A stretch of 64,000 nucleotides of DNA from Thysanoteuthis rhombus (GCA_963457665.1 OY735206.1:58508735-58572734), one strand, 5' to 3'; counted from the stretch's first letter, positions 24,060 to 35,264 are shown. The notes: generated from the sequence alone by a model not told the origin. Numbers and translations: made by a program.

Positions 24060-24415
24060 TCAAGATACATTTCTTCAATTTTTTTCAAGTTGGTCCGTCT
24101 ATCTGGCTATGACTCTACCACATTACAGGCCGAAACAGTGGAACTAGAGGGTTGAACATTTGATCTTGTTTTGAGTTGGGGTCCAATTCTAAATGTAATT
24201 CCATATTTAATTGATCCTTTGATTCATTTCTGCCAAAATGCTCACTTTTTATAGGATTCAGACTTATACAACGATCAGCACTCGAAAGAGAACGGAAAGA
24301 GTAATTTATTTATTCATCACTCGAAATTTTTTAATTGATCATTCCTAACGTGTCATGACACCAAAAAATGTTGCTCACATATCGGTTTCTATTGAGTGAC
24401 AAAGCAGTCGTGCCT
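24060..24415 (-). repeat. Dispersed A/B repeat, inverted copy
   Basis: Read on the minus strand, segment A (TTTGTCACTCAATAGAAACC ... GAATGATCAATTAAAAAATT, about 24409-24330) precedes segment B (GTTCAACCCTCTAGTTCCAC, CGGCCTGTAATGTGGTAGAG, TAGCCAGATAGACGGACCAA, about 24156-24085). The internal order matches the plus-strand copies at 21.7 and 28.4 kb. Confidence 0.65.
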
Positions 24416-24884
24416 TTTATTTCTTTTATAAGTGTATTGGCATTTGCAAACATTTACAACAATGCAACTTCGATGACTTTTGCATACGGCTGCGATTTTC
24501 TTTTTCGTTTATATCTTTACTACAACTGATTTACCGAGAAAAACGTTAAGAGGTATACAATTTCGAGAAGAAATAATTAAGTGACGTACACGCTCGCCGC
24601 CTTTCCTATGATTGCAACCCGAATTTTAAACGACAACCCTTGATCAATAGACTATTATTCGCATTTTGCATTCACGAATTGGCATACAAAGAAAGAATCA
24701 CGCCAGTCTCTTACTTGGGGAGCATTTCTTTTGTATTTAGCGCAATGCAACGTACAATGTTCCTTACTTCAGCTCTTTATTCCTAAACTATGGAGCTATT
24801 ATTCTCTGAGCGAAAGCAATTGATCCCACTGTTGGGACGATCCGAATGTTCATCTTCCCATAAACATGACAACTGATCTCCACA
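24416..24884. other. Spacer between inverted copies of the A/B repeat
   Basis: About 470 bases of unrecognised sequence lie between the inverted copy on the left and the segment-A copy on the right. Confidence 0.35.
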
Positions 24885-24990
24885 CAAACAGGTCTGGTTT
24901 GTCACTCAATAGAAACTGTCATGTAACCAACGTTTTCCTGTAGCTTGGTGGGTATTTGGGATGATCAGTTAAAACTTTGATAAAAAAAGG
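24885..24990 (+). repeat. Dispersed A/B repeat, segment A only
   Basis: TCTGGTTTGTCACTCAATAG, AAACTGTCATGTAACCAACG and GGGATGATCAGTTAAAACTT follow the segment A order. Segment B is missing downstream. Confidence 0.6.
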
Positions 24991-25129
24991 TTGATTAGTA
25001 TATAAGTTACTGCTTTACTCTTTTTGTTGAACACTAAGGAGTCTGAATGTTGATAAGACAGGTGTTAACTCAGCCAAACACAAATTAAGGGCCCAACTAA
25101 CACATAAACGTATTGAATCTAACTCGTCT

Positions 25130-25430
25130 CGTCAACCAATATTTTGCCAATTTCAGCATGTGATCTCTCAGGATCCACGTTATGATCCATGATGTCCAAC
25201 GGTTGTCCAACATTCTTGCAACATGAACAAAACCATTACCATTTAGGTAATTATGAATTATTTCCTCTATTATACGGTGCTATGTTGTGATCTTCCTATA
25301 TGAGGTACAACATGAATCTCTCTTGTGCACGTTGGGTGGTTCCATTTCAATAGTCAGCATTTTGGTTGAGTTCCTACTTGCAAATCCATAGGTAACTATT
25401 AGGGGATGCATCGAGCTGAATATAGAATGC
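25130..25430 (-). pseudogene. RTE-type LINE, 3' portion of an internally inverted insertion
   Basis: The minus strand reads CIP-IVTYGF (25,420-25,395), then degraded sequence, then VARMLDNRWTSW and ITWILRDHM (25,215-25,150). These match the C-terminal order ILPIVTYGAETW ... HVARMADNRWTSR ... W-PRDHM of the 55.8-kb copy. Its 5' edge at about 25,430 abuts a plus-strand RTE piece that holds the sequence normally lying just upstream. The two are best read as one insertion. Confidence 0.7.
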
Positions 25431-25435
25431 CATTC

Positions 25436-26022
25436 GATACAACATTTGTAGACTTCGAAAAGGCCTTCGAGTCAGCGGAAATCCCTTTGGTTATTGATAC
25501 TCTCATTCAACAAGGCATGGACCCGGTATACTTCTACTGACATCCCGATTACTTCACCAGACTACAAAGAATTGAACCCCTTCCAGCTCAAATAAGGGGT
25601 AAGATCAGGAGATAGCAGCTCACCTAAACTCGTTGGAGCCTGCCTCAAGATGATCAGAGAAGACGACAAATACTTAAGCAACCTCAGATTTGTAGACAAC
25701 ATCATTCTCTCCGCTGAGGATCTCCATGACCTCCAGACGATGCTTGACAGACTGAACGAAAAAAACAGTTGGCCTCAACATGAACTTCGGTAAAACAAAT
25801 GTAATGTAAAACGAATATGTTGAAAACAAAGACTCAACAATCAAAATCGAAGACCCAGAAATAAACAAGTCGACCACCACATCTACTTATGACAGCACTT
25901 CTCTATGAAATCCCCAGAAGAAGGAGGAAGTGAGCGAAAGATCACATTCGGTTGGCAAGGTCCCAGCGACATAAGGGCAACCTCCAAGAACATGAAAAAT
26001 CTGTTTGTGCTAAAAAGATGGG
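25436..26022 (+). pseudogene. RTE-type LINE, inverted 5' portion (RT palm)
   Basis: Plus-strand frames contain FVDFEKAFESAEIPLVIDTL (from 25,445) with QQGMDPVYFY, the palm region with the first catalytic Asp. They then contain LSNLRFVDNIILSAEDLHDL (from about 25,678), which is the FADD-type catalytic box changed to FVDN. After that come GLNMNFGKTNVM and finally TFGWQGPSDIRATSKNMKNL and LKRWV (about 25,945-26,025). The piece stops where the minus-strand neighbour resumes (next expected VYNQCILP). It is frameshifted and the FVDN change removes a catalytic residue. Confidence 0.8.
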
Positions 26023-26830
26023 TATTGGTGAGTTACTTCTCTTTAATACTGTAAATGCTATGAACAATATGGACTCAATTTAACCAAAAAATTAACACCT
26101 GAGAAATTTCAAAAGCTTGCAAAAATCAGTACATCATTCGATTCTGATAAGATATTGATTTAATCGAGGACGACTTTCAGAACAAGGATTTTCAATCCAA
26201 ATATCGGGAGAAAAGATAATAATCTTAAGATTTTGATGATTCGATGCATCAATATGTAACTGATTTCATTGATTTTTACTCGTTTAACAGATACATGTCA
26301 TGTGATATTAATCACGTGTACTTTTTTTCCAGGAATGCAGTCCGGAATTGCTGTAACTATGAGTCTTAATTTCGGGATGAAAAACTAGAATATAAATCAA
26401 ACATTGGCTTTCTTGGCAACCCTTTTATTTATATTCCATTAATCATGTTTTAGGCTCTTGATCTAAAAGACATTATATCTGAAATAAAAAAAAAGTTTGC
26501 TCATCATCTTAAGCGATTACACTCAAAAGAGGTAACTAATTAATCTCTCGATGGATTTATCAGTTACGTGTGTAAAAATCCATGAAATCAACAATGAATG
26601 AATAAAATAGATCACGAGAATGATAATAATGATGATAGGTTGGGCAGAAATAATACAGTAAAAAATTCTTCGCCGATGTTTGGGAAGAATTTTTTGAAAC
26701 TTTCCTTTCATAAATCAATATTGAATATTTTGTTACAATCGGATAATATGCAAGTACTCACAAGATTTTGAATTTGCCAGATTTTCCAGTGAAAATTCCC
26801 TTCATATCTCCATTATCATTGGCTATCAGT
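26023..26830. other. Gene-free AT-rich stretch
   Basis: No repeat family or protein similarity recognised. Confidence 0.3.
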
Positions 26831-26833
26831 GGT

Positions 26834-26838
26834 AGCAC

Positions 26839-26885
<47 letters not shown>
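26834..26885. repeat. (AGT)n trinucleotide microsatellite
   Basis: About 17 uninterrupted AGT units. Confidence 0.95.
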
Positions 26886-26889
26886 AAGA

Positions 26890-27600
26890 GATCATATGGT
26901 ACTTCCATTAATTAGATATTCCATTCAAGTTCTAGACGATGGTATTCAAGTTCATGTAAAAACAGGATTCCAAAAGCTAATTTTTCTTGCTAGGTAGTCT
27001 ATCGGTACTGAGAAAATCTGCCGAGAACGGTAATGAGGTTTACAAAATAGGACTAATTTTAGTTCTAAAAGACATTGAATATTAATTTCAGAATTCTATG
27101 ACAGGTTAACATCAGATTTAGAAAGTTCCACATTTTCAATACATTGGCATATTTTGAAAAATCTGATTGTTCAAATCAATTGACTGCAAATGGCCTTATC
27201 TTGCCGCATTCTATTGAGATCATTTTCATATAAATGAACATGGTAGCTGGTCTAGTGATTTTGTTTGGGTTTTTTTTGTTTTTGTTTTTTTTTGTTATGT
27301 GCAAACTGATAGCAATTATCCTTAATACCCTTGAGACCCCTGAGTATTATTGCTGATTTCAACAATGTCAACGTCAGACTAGTCTGAGTTCTTTATCGGA
27401 TTTTGAATCCTTCCAACGTTGCAAGTTTAGTCGGACTGGTACAATCACTCCAATAAATATAAGCCGGATGTTTACCTTATTATTACACGATTGCTTCAAG
27501 TTCAAAGAAAGGCCATGATACTTACCTAGCTCTTCAATCTCTGTCAAGATATCATTGATATTGAACAAAGATAGTGAAAAGTTCTATCTCTTTTTTATAA
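26890..27600. other. Gene-free stretch with T-rich tracts
   Basis: A TTTTTTTTGTTTTTG run lies near 27270-27295. No gene or repeat family is recognised. Confidence 0.3.
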
Positions 27601-27660
27601 GTGTGTGTGTGTGAGAGAGAGAGAGAGAGGGGGAGAGAGAGAGTATGTGTGTGTGTGTTC
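27601..27660. repeat. TG - GA - TG microsatellite
   Basis: Short TG tract, GA tract with a GGGG interruption, then TG again. Confidence 0.9.
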
Positions 27661-28350
27661 GTTTATAAGGATGTTTGGTCCATAGCTCCTGGCCATGCCA
27701 TTTTGTCTGCAAATGGTGGCAGTAATATTCCATTAGACTCCTCTTGAATTCAGAAGCTTTTTTTCATTTTTACGGGCGTTATTTTGTTTGTTTTTTTTGT
27801 TCCAGTACCCCTTGGGAATACCGTTCAATATACATATTCGGGTGTCTGGTAATTCTGCTTTGGATTGAAAGCAAGCAAATCTATTCATTTTTCGTGCAGT
27901 AGCAACAATAAAACATGATCAAAGATCATTGAAAATTGTGAAAACGACATGCACCGACTGGAAGCAGAAATTTTGTGAGCACAAAAGATCCAAAATACTT
28001 GAATGATCTTTTATTCTGAAATATCACTAACAGAAGACTATACTTACTATATATGATTTTAAGGAAAGGTCTGAGTGATAAAAAATGAGGATGTTAAAGC
28101 GTCAAAATCAGAAGGAGGGTGGGATATCAAATAAGTCTTGTCATAGTGGGGAATAGAAGTTAAGAAAATTACGATGTTATATGTACCTATGATCATCTGA
28201 GTCTTGAGAACGTCCTCAAAGACCTTTTCAAATAGATAGAAAAAATTCCAAACCAGAGAAAGAAATGAGAAAAATATGATAACTGATCATAAAAGATAAT
28301 TAATTGTCATTTGATTCCTGTGTAACCTAGTGCTACATATGATAATGATT
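27661..28350. other. Gene-free stretch
   Basis: AT-rich sequence without a recognised feature. The next repeat starts near 28,355. Confidence 0.3.
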
Positions 28351-28354
28351 TTTT

Positions 28355-28750
28355 TTTCAATGATAAGTCTGGTTGGTCGCTCAATTGAAAATTATTTGAC
28401 CGATGTCTTTTGGTACTAATTGGAATGGGGGTGATCAATGAATAAGTCTCCTGCCTCGTCTTGAGTTTGGCAGCCATCAAAAACAGTCTGAAAACGAAAG
28501 TGTGAATGCACAAGTAAAGGATCAATTAGCATAAATATACATCGCAGATTATAGCCCAACAAAAACCATTTGGGGAAATAATTCATTTTTAAAAAATGCT
28601 GTTTTTCCTTATATAACTAGGAATAAAAGTTCGAATTTCCAGCATTATTGTTGCATTATTTACGGCCTGTACCTGTGGTACATACATAGCCAGCCATCCA
28701 ACTTGAAAACTGGAGAAACCAACGGAGACGGTTATGGTGACTGTATTCTT
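28355..28750 (+). repeat. Dispersed A/B repeat, fuller copy
   Basis: Segment A: GTCTGGTTGGTCGCTCAATT, GACCGATGTCTTTTGGTACT and GGGGGTGATCAATGAATAAG (28366-28445). Segment B: TTACGGCCTGTACCTGTGGT, ACATAGCCAGCCATCCAACT and TGAAAACTGGAGAAACCAAC (28658-28725). Spacing between segments is about 280 bases, close to the 21.7-kb copy. A shared GCATAAATA-ATCG lies between them. Confidence 0.65.
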
Positions 28751-29520
28751 TAACGGGTTCTAATACTGTGGATGTTTATCAAGAAACAATGTCAGAATGC
28801 CAAATCATTAATCGAATTGTATGATACTAGCAATCAAAGTCAGAGACACGTGATTGATCCCTGTCAATGTTGTTTATGAGGGTAGCGGTTTCTGCTGTTA
28901 CTGTCACGCAAAGTCGAGTAGTTATTTGAAAGTTGTTTGCCTAAGGACTCATTTACTTATTCCCACCTCCATCAATCATCATATTGAGCCTGTTGGAAGA
29001 TATTTGTTAATCTATCTATCAATGAAAGAGACCACAGGGGCCCCTGCCTTTCCCAGGGATATTAGGGCAAAGACAGTAGTTTGTATCCATTCATGATGCA
29101 GAATTCGAACTTGGTGCACTTACTTCGTTCCATGTCCCGATAACTGTTTTCACATGCCACGTGTCATTTCTCTACTAATACATAACCAATAGTAAAAAAT
29201 ATAGTATACACTCAATGTATTCGACGTTGGGTGGTTTGTGTCATTGCCAAGAGTCCGTCGAATCCAAATGTAAGAAAGACAATTTTTTTGCGTGATAAAA
29301 AAAATGTAATGCATATGCAGAATTTTACAATATAGAATTGTTCAATCATAATAAGTAAAAGCATTTTTTTTTGCTTTTTTGCAGTGATTCAATTCAGTGC
29401 TTTTTTTTAATTATTTCATACCAAAAGGCTATCAAATAGTTTTAATGTAAAGTTCATCTGAGATCTTCTATTTATCTTGGGCATAATTAAATAAGAAAAA
29501 TGAAATTCATAAAAATCATC
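28751..29520. other. Gene-free stretch
   Basis: An 80-residue plus-strand frame (28854-29096) has no recognisable domain. T-rich tracts occur near 29365-29415. Confidence 0.3.
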
Positions 29521-29524
29521 ATTC

Positions 29525-30060
29525 GTCTTTCATCTTCTGTCGTTGGACATACACTTTCCCCAAAATCACGAAATCATGAACGGCGTGGAGCCAATATTTA
29601 CTGAACCTGTCCATTTCGTCTCGCTATCACATATTCTGCCAGTGCTGATTACACATGTGATCTCTGGCGTTCGATGTTGTGAGTCATGATGTCCGTTGGT
29701 TGTCTGCCATTCTTGCAATACGGCCAGCCCCTTGCCAGTTGAGTTTCTTAGTGTTTTTTTCATGATGTCTTGGACTATTGATTTCCTATATTATACTGTG
29801 TGGTGGTCTTTCCATGGGATGTTTAGTATGGTTCTCAGTTTGCAGGTCAGTCTCTAGGTGACTATTCGGTGTATGCATTGGTTGCATACTCTCCTCTTTA
29901 GGACTAATGGGATTTTCTTGTTTTTGAAGGTGGAGCCTGCTCTACCAAAGACTCACTGTCCTACAATGATCCTTCGTTTGATTTCTTCTCCTTTTGAAAA
30001 TGTCAAAGGGACTCCTAGTCCTATGTATATGATATGTATGTTGTAATACTTTGAATTATA
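29525..30060 (-). pseudogene. RTE-type LINE fragment, 3' end
   Basis: Minus-strand sequence corresponds in order to the RTE C-terminus. Near 29535 is the equivalent of GTCTATGTCCAACGACAGAAG at the element end. Near 29690-29720 is VARMADNQRTS-like text (seen as QEWQTTNGHHDSQHRTPE in a shifted frame). Near 29810-29830 is the WRDHKTAQ-equivalent, and near 29905-29945 the FKNKKIPLVLKR-equivalent. Beyond about 30,050 the next sequence matches a more N-terminal part of the ORF, so a deletion or a second fragment begins there. Confidence 0.7.
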
Positions 30061-30074
30061 CCAGGTGTATGCCT

Positions 30075-31985
30075 TTTAGGGTGATGTAATCAATAAGTTG
30101 AAGGCCTTCTTGAACTTTATAAGTGCTCATGTGAGTGGTATTCATGAAAATGTCCATTAAATCCAATTCTTTACGGTGCTAGCTGCATGATTCTCAATTT
30201 GAGAGTCATTATTCTGGTGGAAGGTGACGATTGGGAAGATTCATTGGTTATATATCCTTCCTTTCAGGATCGATGGGATTTTCTTGCACTTGATGATTGA
30301 TCTTGATTTTTTTTACCCATTCGAAGAGTTCATGAAAATTTGGTCTCTTAGGTATATCTTGAAGTTTACTTTCTCCAGCTTGGCTTTTTCCTATTCTAAT
30401 TCATTTGTCTTTGTCCTCTATATTATTTTGCTTTCCCATATCAAACTGAAATCGTCTCATGGCCGAGTAGCTTCTTCTGATGCCAGCCTGTTCTGAGCTT
30501 ATGTTCCATCTAGCATTTTGGAGACTTGATAAGTGATCACTTTAGTAAACATTTTGCAGACACATTTGAGTTAGCGTATAGGACTGTACTTTTTCAGATT
30601 CTTCGAGTTCCCTTTCTTCTATAATAGTTTTATGTTTGCAGTATTTCAATTCTCAATTTCAGGTTCAAAGGTTCCAGGGGCTCTTCTTCCTTTGTTAGTT
30701 TAATGGTTTACTTCAGATCCCTTTGGAGTAACTTCTGTGAAATCTTCGAACCAGTCACTTGTAACCTGTATATCCAATTCATTGTTATGTGTCTTTTGTT
30801 TGGATGAATAAATTTCGTTAGAATTCTTGACCACTTCAGTCAGTTCGGTCCCTATCTGTTATAAGGGTTCCAGTGCATACAAGCACACTCGGCATTTGCA
30901 TCTTTCCATTACTTGAAAACTGTTTTTTCAAAGTCATAAGACCTCTAAATGTTTCTTGAATACTTTCAATTACTGTTTTTGTAAATCTTCTTCATCTTCT
31001 CTCCGTATTTTTTGTACAGCTTTGTTTATTCTCCTGTCTTCAGTCTTTTTTTCTTGTTGTTACCGATGGTTTGAGACTTTCTCACTTAATATAAGTTGAG
31101 ATTTACGTTTTTTGATGAAATGCTTGGTTCTTGAGTTCATTGACGGTTTGTTTGACTTGTGACTTAAACGTATCGGTGGTATCAATTAGAAAGGTTTTTT
31201 TTCCATTGTTGAGGTTATTGATGTTCTCTTCTGATTCGATGAAAAGTTCATGTCTGTTTTTTTTTCAGTGTGAGGATCGAATGGACTCTTAATAGCACGT
31301 TTAGTGGTTCTAGTTTTCTGCTGAACAAATCCTGCAGCCTTTCTTGGTGATAATGTGAACTTCACATCGTATTAACACGTGATTACTTCGTATGTTACCT
31401 TGATTTAAGATCTGAATATCATTGACTGTGTCATTTTTGTCTGCTAAGATATAGACGATTTCATTCTTTGATTGGTGGTTAGGTCTCCTACAAGACAGAT
31501 CCGATCGATTTTTTCCTTGAAAAAGGTTTTTATGTTATTGATCGCATTTGTTGCTGTAAGATTACCAAGATATTCATCTCTTTCGTCCCATATTTTATAT
31601 TCAAACTTGCTGACATAACCTTCATTGCAGTATTATACTTGTGTATTTAAAAGCCTCCTAATGACTTTAGGGTATTTTTTTTATTATTCTTGAGTATGGA
31701 ATTCAAGTTGCCGTGGAAGTTGTCTATCCATTGGTTGACTGTGAAGTGGGAACATAGATTTGAATGGTTTTCAGATTGTACAGCTTTGAGGACTGTACGG
31801 TAACACTGGCTACGGGATCCGAGATAGATCTGAATTTCTTGGCGTTGTCTTTTGGTTTTTATGAATCAAGAAGCCAACTCCATTTTTTTTTCTTTCCCTT
31901 TTTTTAGAGCTGTAGAGGTTTTGGCTAGCAACTGCTTGCTATAAGAGTATTTGAGGACTTTTTCGCTAAATATAAGTTGCCCATG
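30075..31985 (-). pseudogene. RTE-type LINE, long remnant spanning endonuclease to RT
   Basis: This is the longest RTE remnant here. Read from high to low coordinate on the minus strand it shows endonuclease-like pieces: GVGFLIHKNQKTTPRNS (near 31,885-31,835), KLYNLKTIQIYVPTSQST, IDNFHGNLNSILKN, RDEYLG, and YILADK before HVLI. A basic linker follows (HFIKKRKSQLILSEKVSNH, 31,130-31,070), then the RT start (GRRAPGTFEPEIEN, near 30,690) and degraded RT motifs. The low-coordinate part (30,170-30,310) repeats the C-terminal region already present at 29.8-29.95 kb, so two fragments are joined. Stops are frequent. The APE-endonuclease plus RT layout is what RTE elements have. Confidence 0.7.
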
Positions 31986-31999
31986 GAGTACGTCTGCTG

Positions 32000-33479
32000 A
32001 TAATTCACGACATGATGGCATTCAAAATCAATAAGATTTCAAAAAAAAAATACCGAAAGAATTCGAAGAGAAAGAAATGTAATTTTAGGTTTTTTTACAT
32101 TTCCAAACTCCAAATTGTTTTTCTTAATCTCCAGAAATGCACTTTGTAACGATTCATGTAGTCTCTTTTTGTTAATTAATTTCGGAAATATTTTCTTGTA
32201 TTTCATCCTGTTTGGGAAATTATCTCAAATCTATTCGTATGGCCAGACCTGCATCTCCTCCGAACGTGTTGTACTTATCGATACATCGGTAAGCCTCGGT
32301 TCTTACAGCCACACTCTCTTGGGATGAAGGTTGTCTGCTACTTTAGATCAACTGATTTCCCCCTTTATAGCTCTCGGATTTATAGCATCTAAACTTGCAT
32401 ACCATCAAAGTAATTGCTTTATGTTACAAATCTCGGGGGCATCATAAGTCTGTAGTCTCAGGACAGCTATAGATTTGATTTTCACTCAGAGCTTCATTTG
32501 TGACGAACAATAACAAGTCCAATGTTAGTAATTTTATCGGATATTCCCTTCAAGTAGACGATTTTATCCGATCAATGATTTTCTCGGAAGGAAATCCGGT
32601 TCTGTGCAAGATAAAACAAGATCAGCACTCAGATTCTACTTTGGAGCGTTCATGAAGGGAATTGGACCCTGCCCCGAAAGCAATTTTCGGCGATCCACCT
32701 TCGAATATTTTACACTTACTTGACACATAACAGATATATAAAAGTTTATTTTCGTTCTACACAAAGGCAAAGAGGGTTGGGAAAGTTGTCATGTGCTAAT
32801 GTTTTAAGCTGGTTAGGTCTCCTGACTTGGAAATTTATATTCAAACATCAACATCTGAAATTAAGGACGAATACGAAATTATCAGGTCTAAAGGAATCGT
32901 CACTAAAGTAAGGATATTGTAATGTCATCTTGATTTAGTTGAGGGGGATATCGGAAATATCCGATTTGCAAGTTTTACAAATGACCAACGTCTTTTCTAA
33001 TTGTTTTATTGTCAGTTGGCTCAAAAATCTTACGTAGTGCAAATTCTCTCGCGGTGAGAAAAGTATGAGCACACTTTTGAATTTTGTATACAGATTCAAT
33101 AGTTTTTCAAATGAAACTCAATAAGTTATCTACCAGGTTGGATATATTTCGTGAGCTCAATAGTTTCTTTTCATATTGCTTAGCAAAGTTCTTTATTTCA
33201 AATCAAAAAATATTGATAAGTTTACATAATCTTCAAGATTAGTGAAAATCTTACCCCAGGAATCATTCAAACTAGTACAAAACGTATGATCATTCTGATC
33301 TACTGAATGAATTGGAATAGCCAGAACTCAAAAACCAATGAAGGTAACTGTTGGAATATGGTAATCAAAAGCTGCCTTTATTTTAGAGCACACAAATAAT
33401 AATTATATATGCGAATCAAAATCTGATCGAATTCATAAACCTTCAGAGTTTTTTTTTACTCGATTAGATGCATCAAATT

Positions 33480-33480
<1 letters not shown>
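32000..33480. other. Gene-free stretch
   Basis: Short plus-strand frames at 32115-32327 and 32720-32911 are unrecognised. TATATAAAAG at 32,732 looks like a TATA box but no transcript evidence accompanies it. Confidence 0.3.

Positions 33481-33481
<1 letters not shown>

Positions 33482-33557
<76 letters not shown>
33482..33557. repeat. (TA)n microsatellite
   Basis: TA repeat of about 76 bases abutting a dispersed repeat unit on its right. Confidence 0.95.
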
Positions 33558-33562
<5 letters not shown>

Positions 33563-34085
33563 ATTAATTCTTGAGTCATCCACAGACAGCTATTTCGTTT
33601 TTTTACCACTCTTCAGTTTGGGTATAGACTATCCATTATCCATCCAGTATCATGAGGTAGGATCGAAACCTTTGTTTCATACCCAGAGCTTGGTATTTTA
33701 TCCCCCGAATTAAGCGAAGTATTCACTTACGCACAATTCCCCATCTATCAGAGTGCTCTGCGTAAGTTTTGGGTGAGTGTTTCTTTATTGCTTATAATGA
33801 AAAAATTACCTCACTTAAAGAGTGCTCAACTCTGAAAAAAGGAGCGTGGATTATAATGATAAGTAATAATTGAATCATCCATAGACATCTCTTTCGTTGT
33901 ATTACAACTTTTCAGTATGGCTATAGACAATCTATTATCCAATCGACACAACAAGGTAAGCTCAAAAACTCTGTGTCAGTCCTACCAACACAGAACTGAA
34001 CGGACAGTAAGATTGAATTCAAGCGACATCTTTACTGACACACAATTCCCCATCTACCATAGTGCCCTTGTTCCAAACCTGTTGC
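33558..34085 (+). repeat. Two direct copies of a dispersed repeat of about 220 bp
   Basis: Copy 1 (33,563-33,770) has GAGTCATCCACAGACAGCTA, GGTATAGACTATCCATTATC, and CACAATTCCCCATCTATCAG followed by AGTGC. Copy 2 (33,865-34,075) has GAATCATCCATAGACATCTC, TTCGTTGTATTACAACTTTT, GGCTATAGACAATCTATTAT, and CACAATTCCCCATCTACCAT followed by AGTGC. The first 75 bases also occur at 7.72 kb. Confidence 0.75.
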
Positions 34086-34089
34086 TGAA

Positions 34090-34600
34090 AGATTAACAAA
34101 AGCACCAACAGTGTCCATGCAATGATCAACTAAATCTGCATCCTTCTAGACTAGTCTTTCAGGCAATAGGAAATTATGAAAACATTGCATTAGAAAAGCG
34201 AGAGTTTTTGGAAGGATGCATACGATTCAAATCTACTGATTTAGTATTGTTTTGCAATCCTCATAAATTGAGTTAAGCAGGTGTTTTATCGCATTTTTTA
34301 TGGTTAAAAACGTTATTTCTGTCCTTTTCATCTTTCAGGAAAAATAACTACATTATTTTGTTGTTGTTATTCAGACAACATCTTACGTGGTGGAAAACAT
34401 AATTTGAAGAAATCACACAAGATTCATGGCCAAAGAATGGAAGAAGTAAGTGTGAAAAAATCACTTCAGAGCCAAGCAAAAAAAAAAATCCGATATAACG
34501 TGATTTCTTTCGGATAAATAGATGTCTACTATTTTCCATACATGAAACAATGTCTGTACATTACAAACACCTAGCAATAATAATTATTATATCCCTGAAG
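34090..34600. other. Gene-free stretch
   Basis: A 63-residue minus-strand frame (34348-34539) is unrecognised. Confidence 0.3.
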
Positions 34601-34604
34601 TGTC

Positions 34605-35260
34605 TGTTAATACCATGGCTGTTATCATTATCATCATTTATCAGCAGCAGCAGAAGCAGCAGCAACAGCCTTACAGTGTCCATTGTTGGACATAGACCTT
34701 CCCAATGATCCAGCAGATCTCTCTATCGAGGGTGTCGCAGAGCCGATACTGTCTGGACTTGTCTAGTTTGTCACGCCATCTTATCTATTGCTGGCCTCAG
34801 TTTTTTTCGTATGATCTCTTGGGCTTCACGCTGTCAGTCGTGATTCCAGGAGTTGTCTGACTTACTTACAACATGACCATCACATTGTCATTTGAGTTTT
34901 TCTCTTTAGAGGATTATATGATACCTCTGACTCCTGTTTTTTCTCTAATATACTGTGCTGTCTTATGATCTATTCATGTGATATTGAGCATGACTCTTTT
35001 GGGCATGTTGCATGCTTCTCAGTTTGAAAGTCAGTCTTTTCCACGAGTTCCATGTTCCAGCTCCATAGTTGACTATAGGGAGTATGCATTGGTTGTTGAC
35101 TCACTATAAAACGGAAGGGATTTTCCTTGATCTTAATATTTGAGCTTGCCCCACCAAACGTTGGCCGTACTACAGTGATCTTCTGATTTCTTTTCTTTCG
35201 AGGGTTTCATGGAGATTTATAGACGTAGCCGTCTACTTTTGGGGGGTCTGCATTTTCAAT
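34605..35260 (-). pseudogene. RTE-type LINE 3' fragment with simple tail
   Basis: The low-coordinate end carries ATCATTATCATCATTTATC then a CAG-rich run (34,642-34,670), the reverse complement of a TGATGATAA-type tail. The 3'-end landmark GTCCATTGTTGGACATAGAC follows at 34,678. The order then matches the 3.2-kb copy: CTCTATCGAGGGTGTCGCAG, TTTGTCACGCCATC, the WRDHKTAQ-equivalent near 34,950, and the FKNKKIPLI-equivalent near 35,130. The 5' end runs straight into a TATC microsatellite at about 35,265. Confidence 0.75.
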
Positions 35261-35264
35261 TTCG

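Noticed and set aside
32732..32741. TATATAAAAG as a promoter
   Set aside because: TATA-like strings are expected by chance at this AT content and no gene lies downstream.
34642..34670. CAG-rich run as a poly-Gln exon
   Set aside because: It lies between the simple tail and body of a minus-strand RTE fragment and has no flanking coding sequence.
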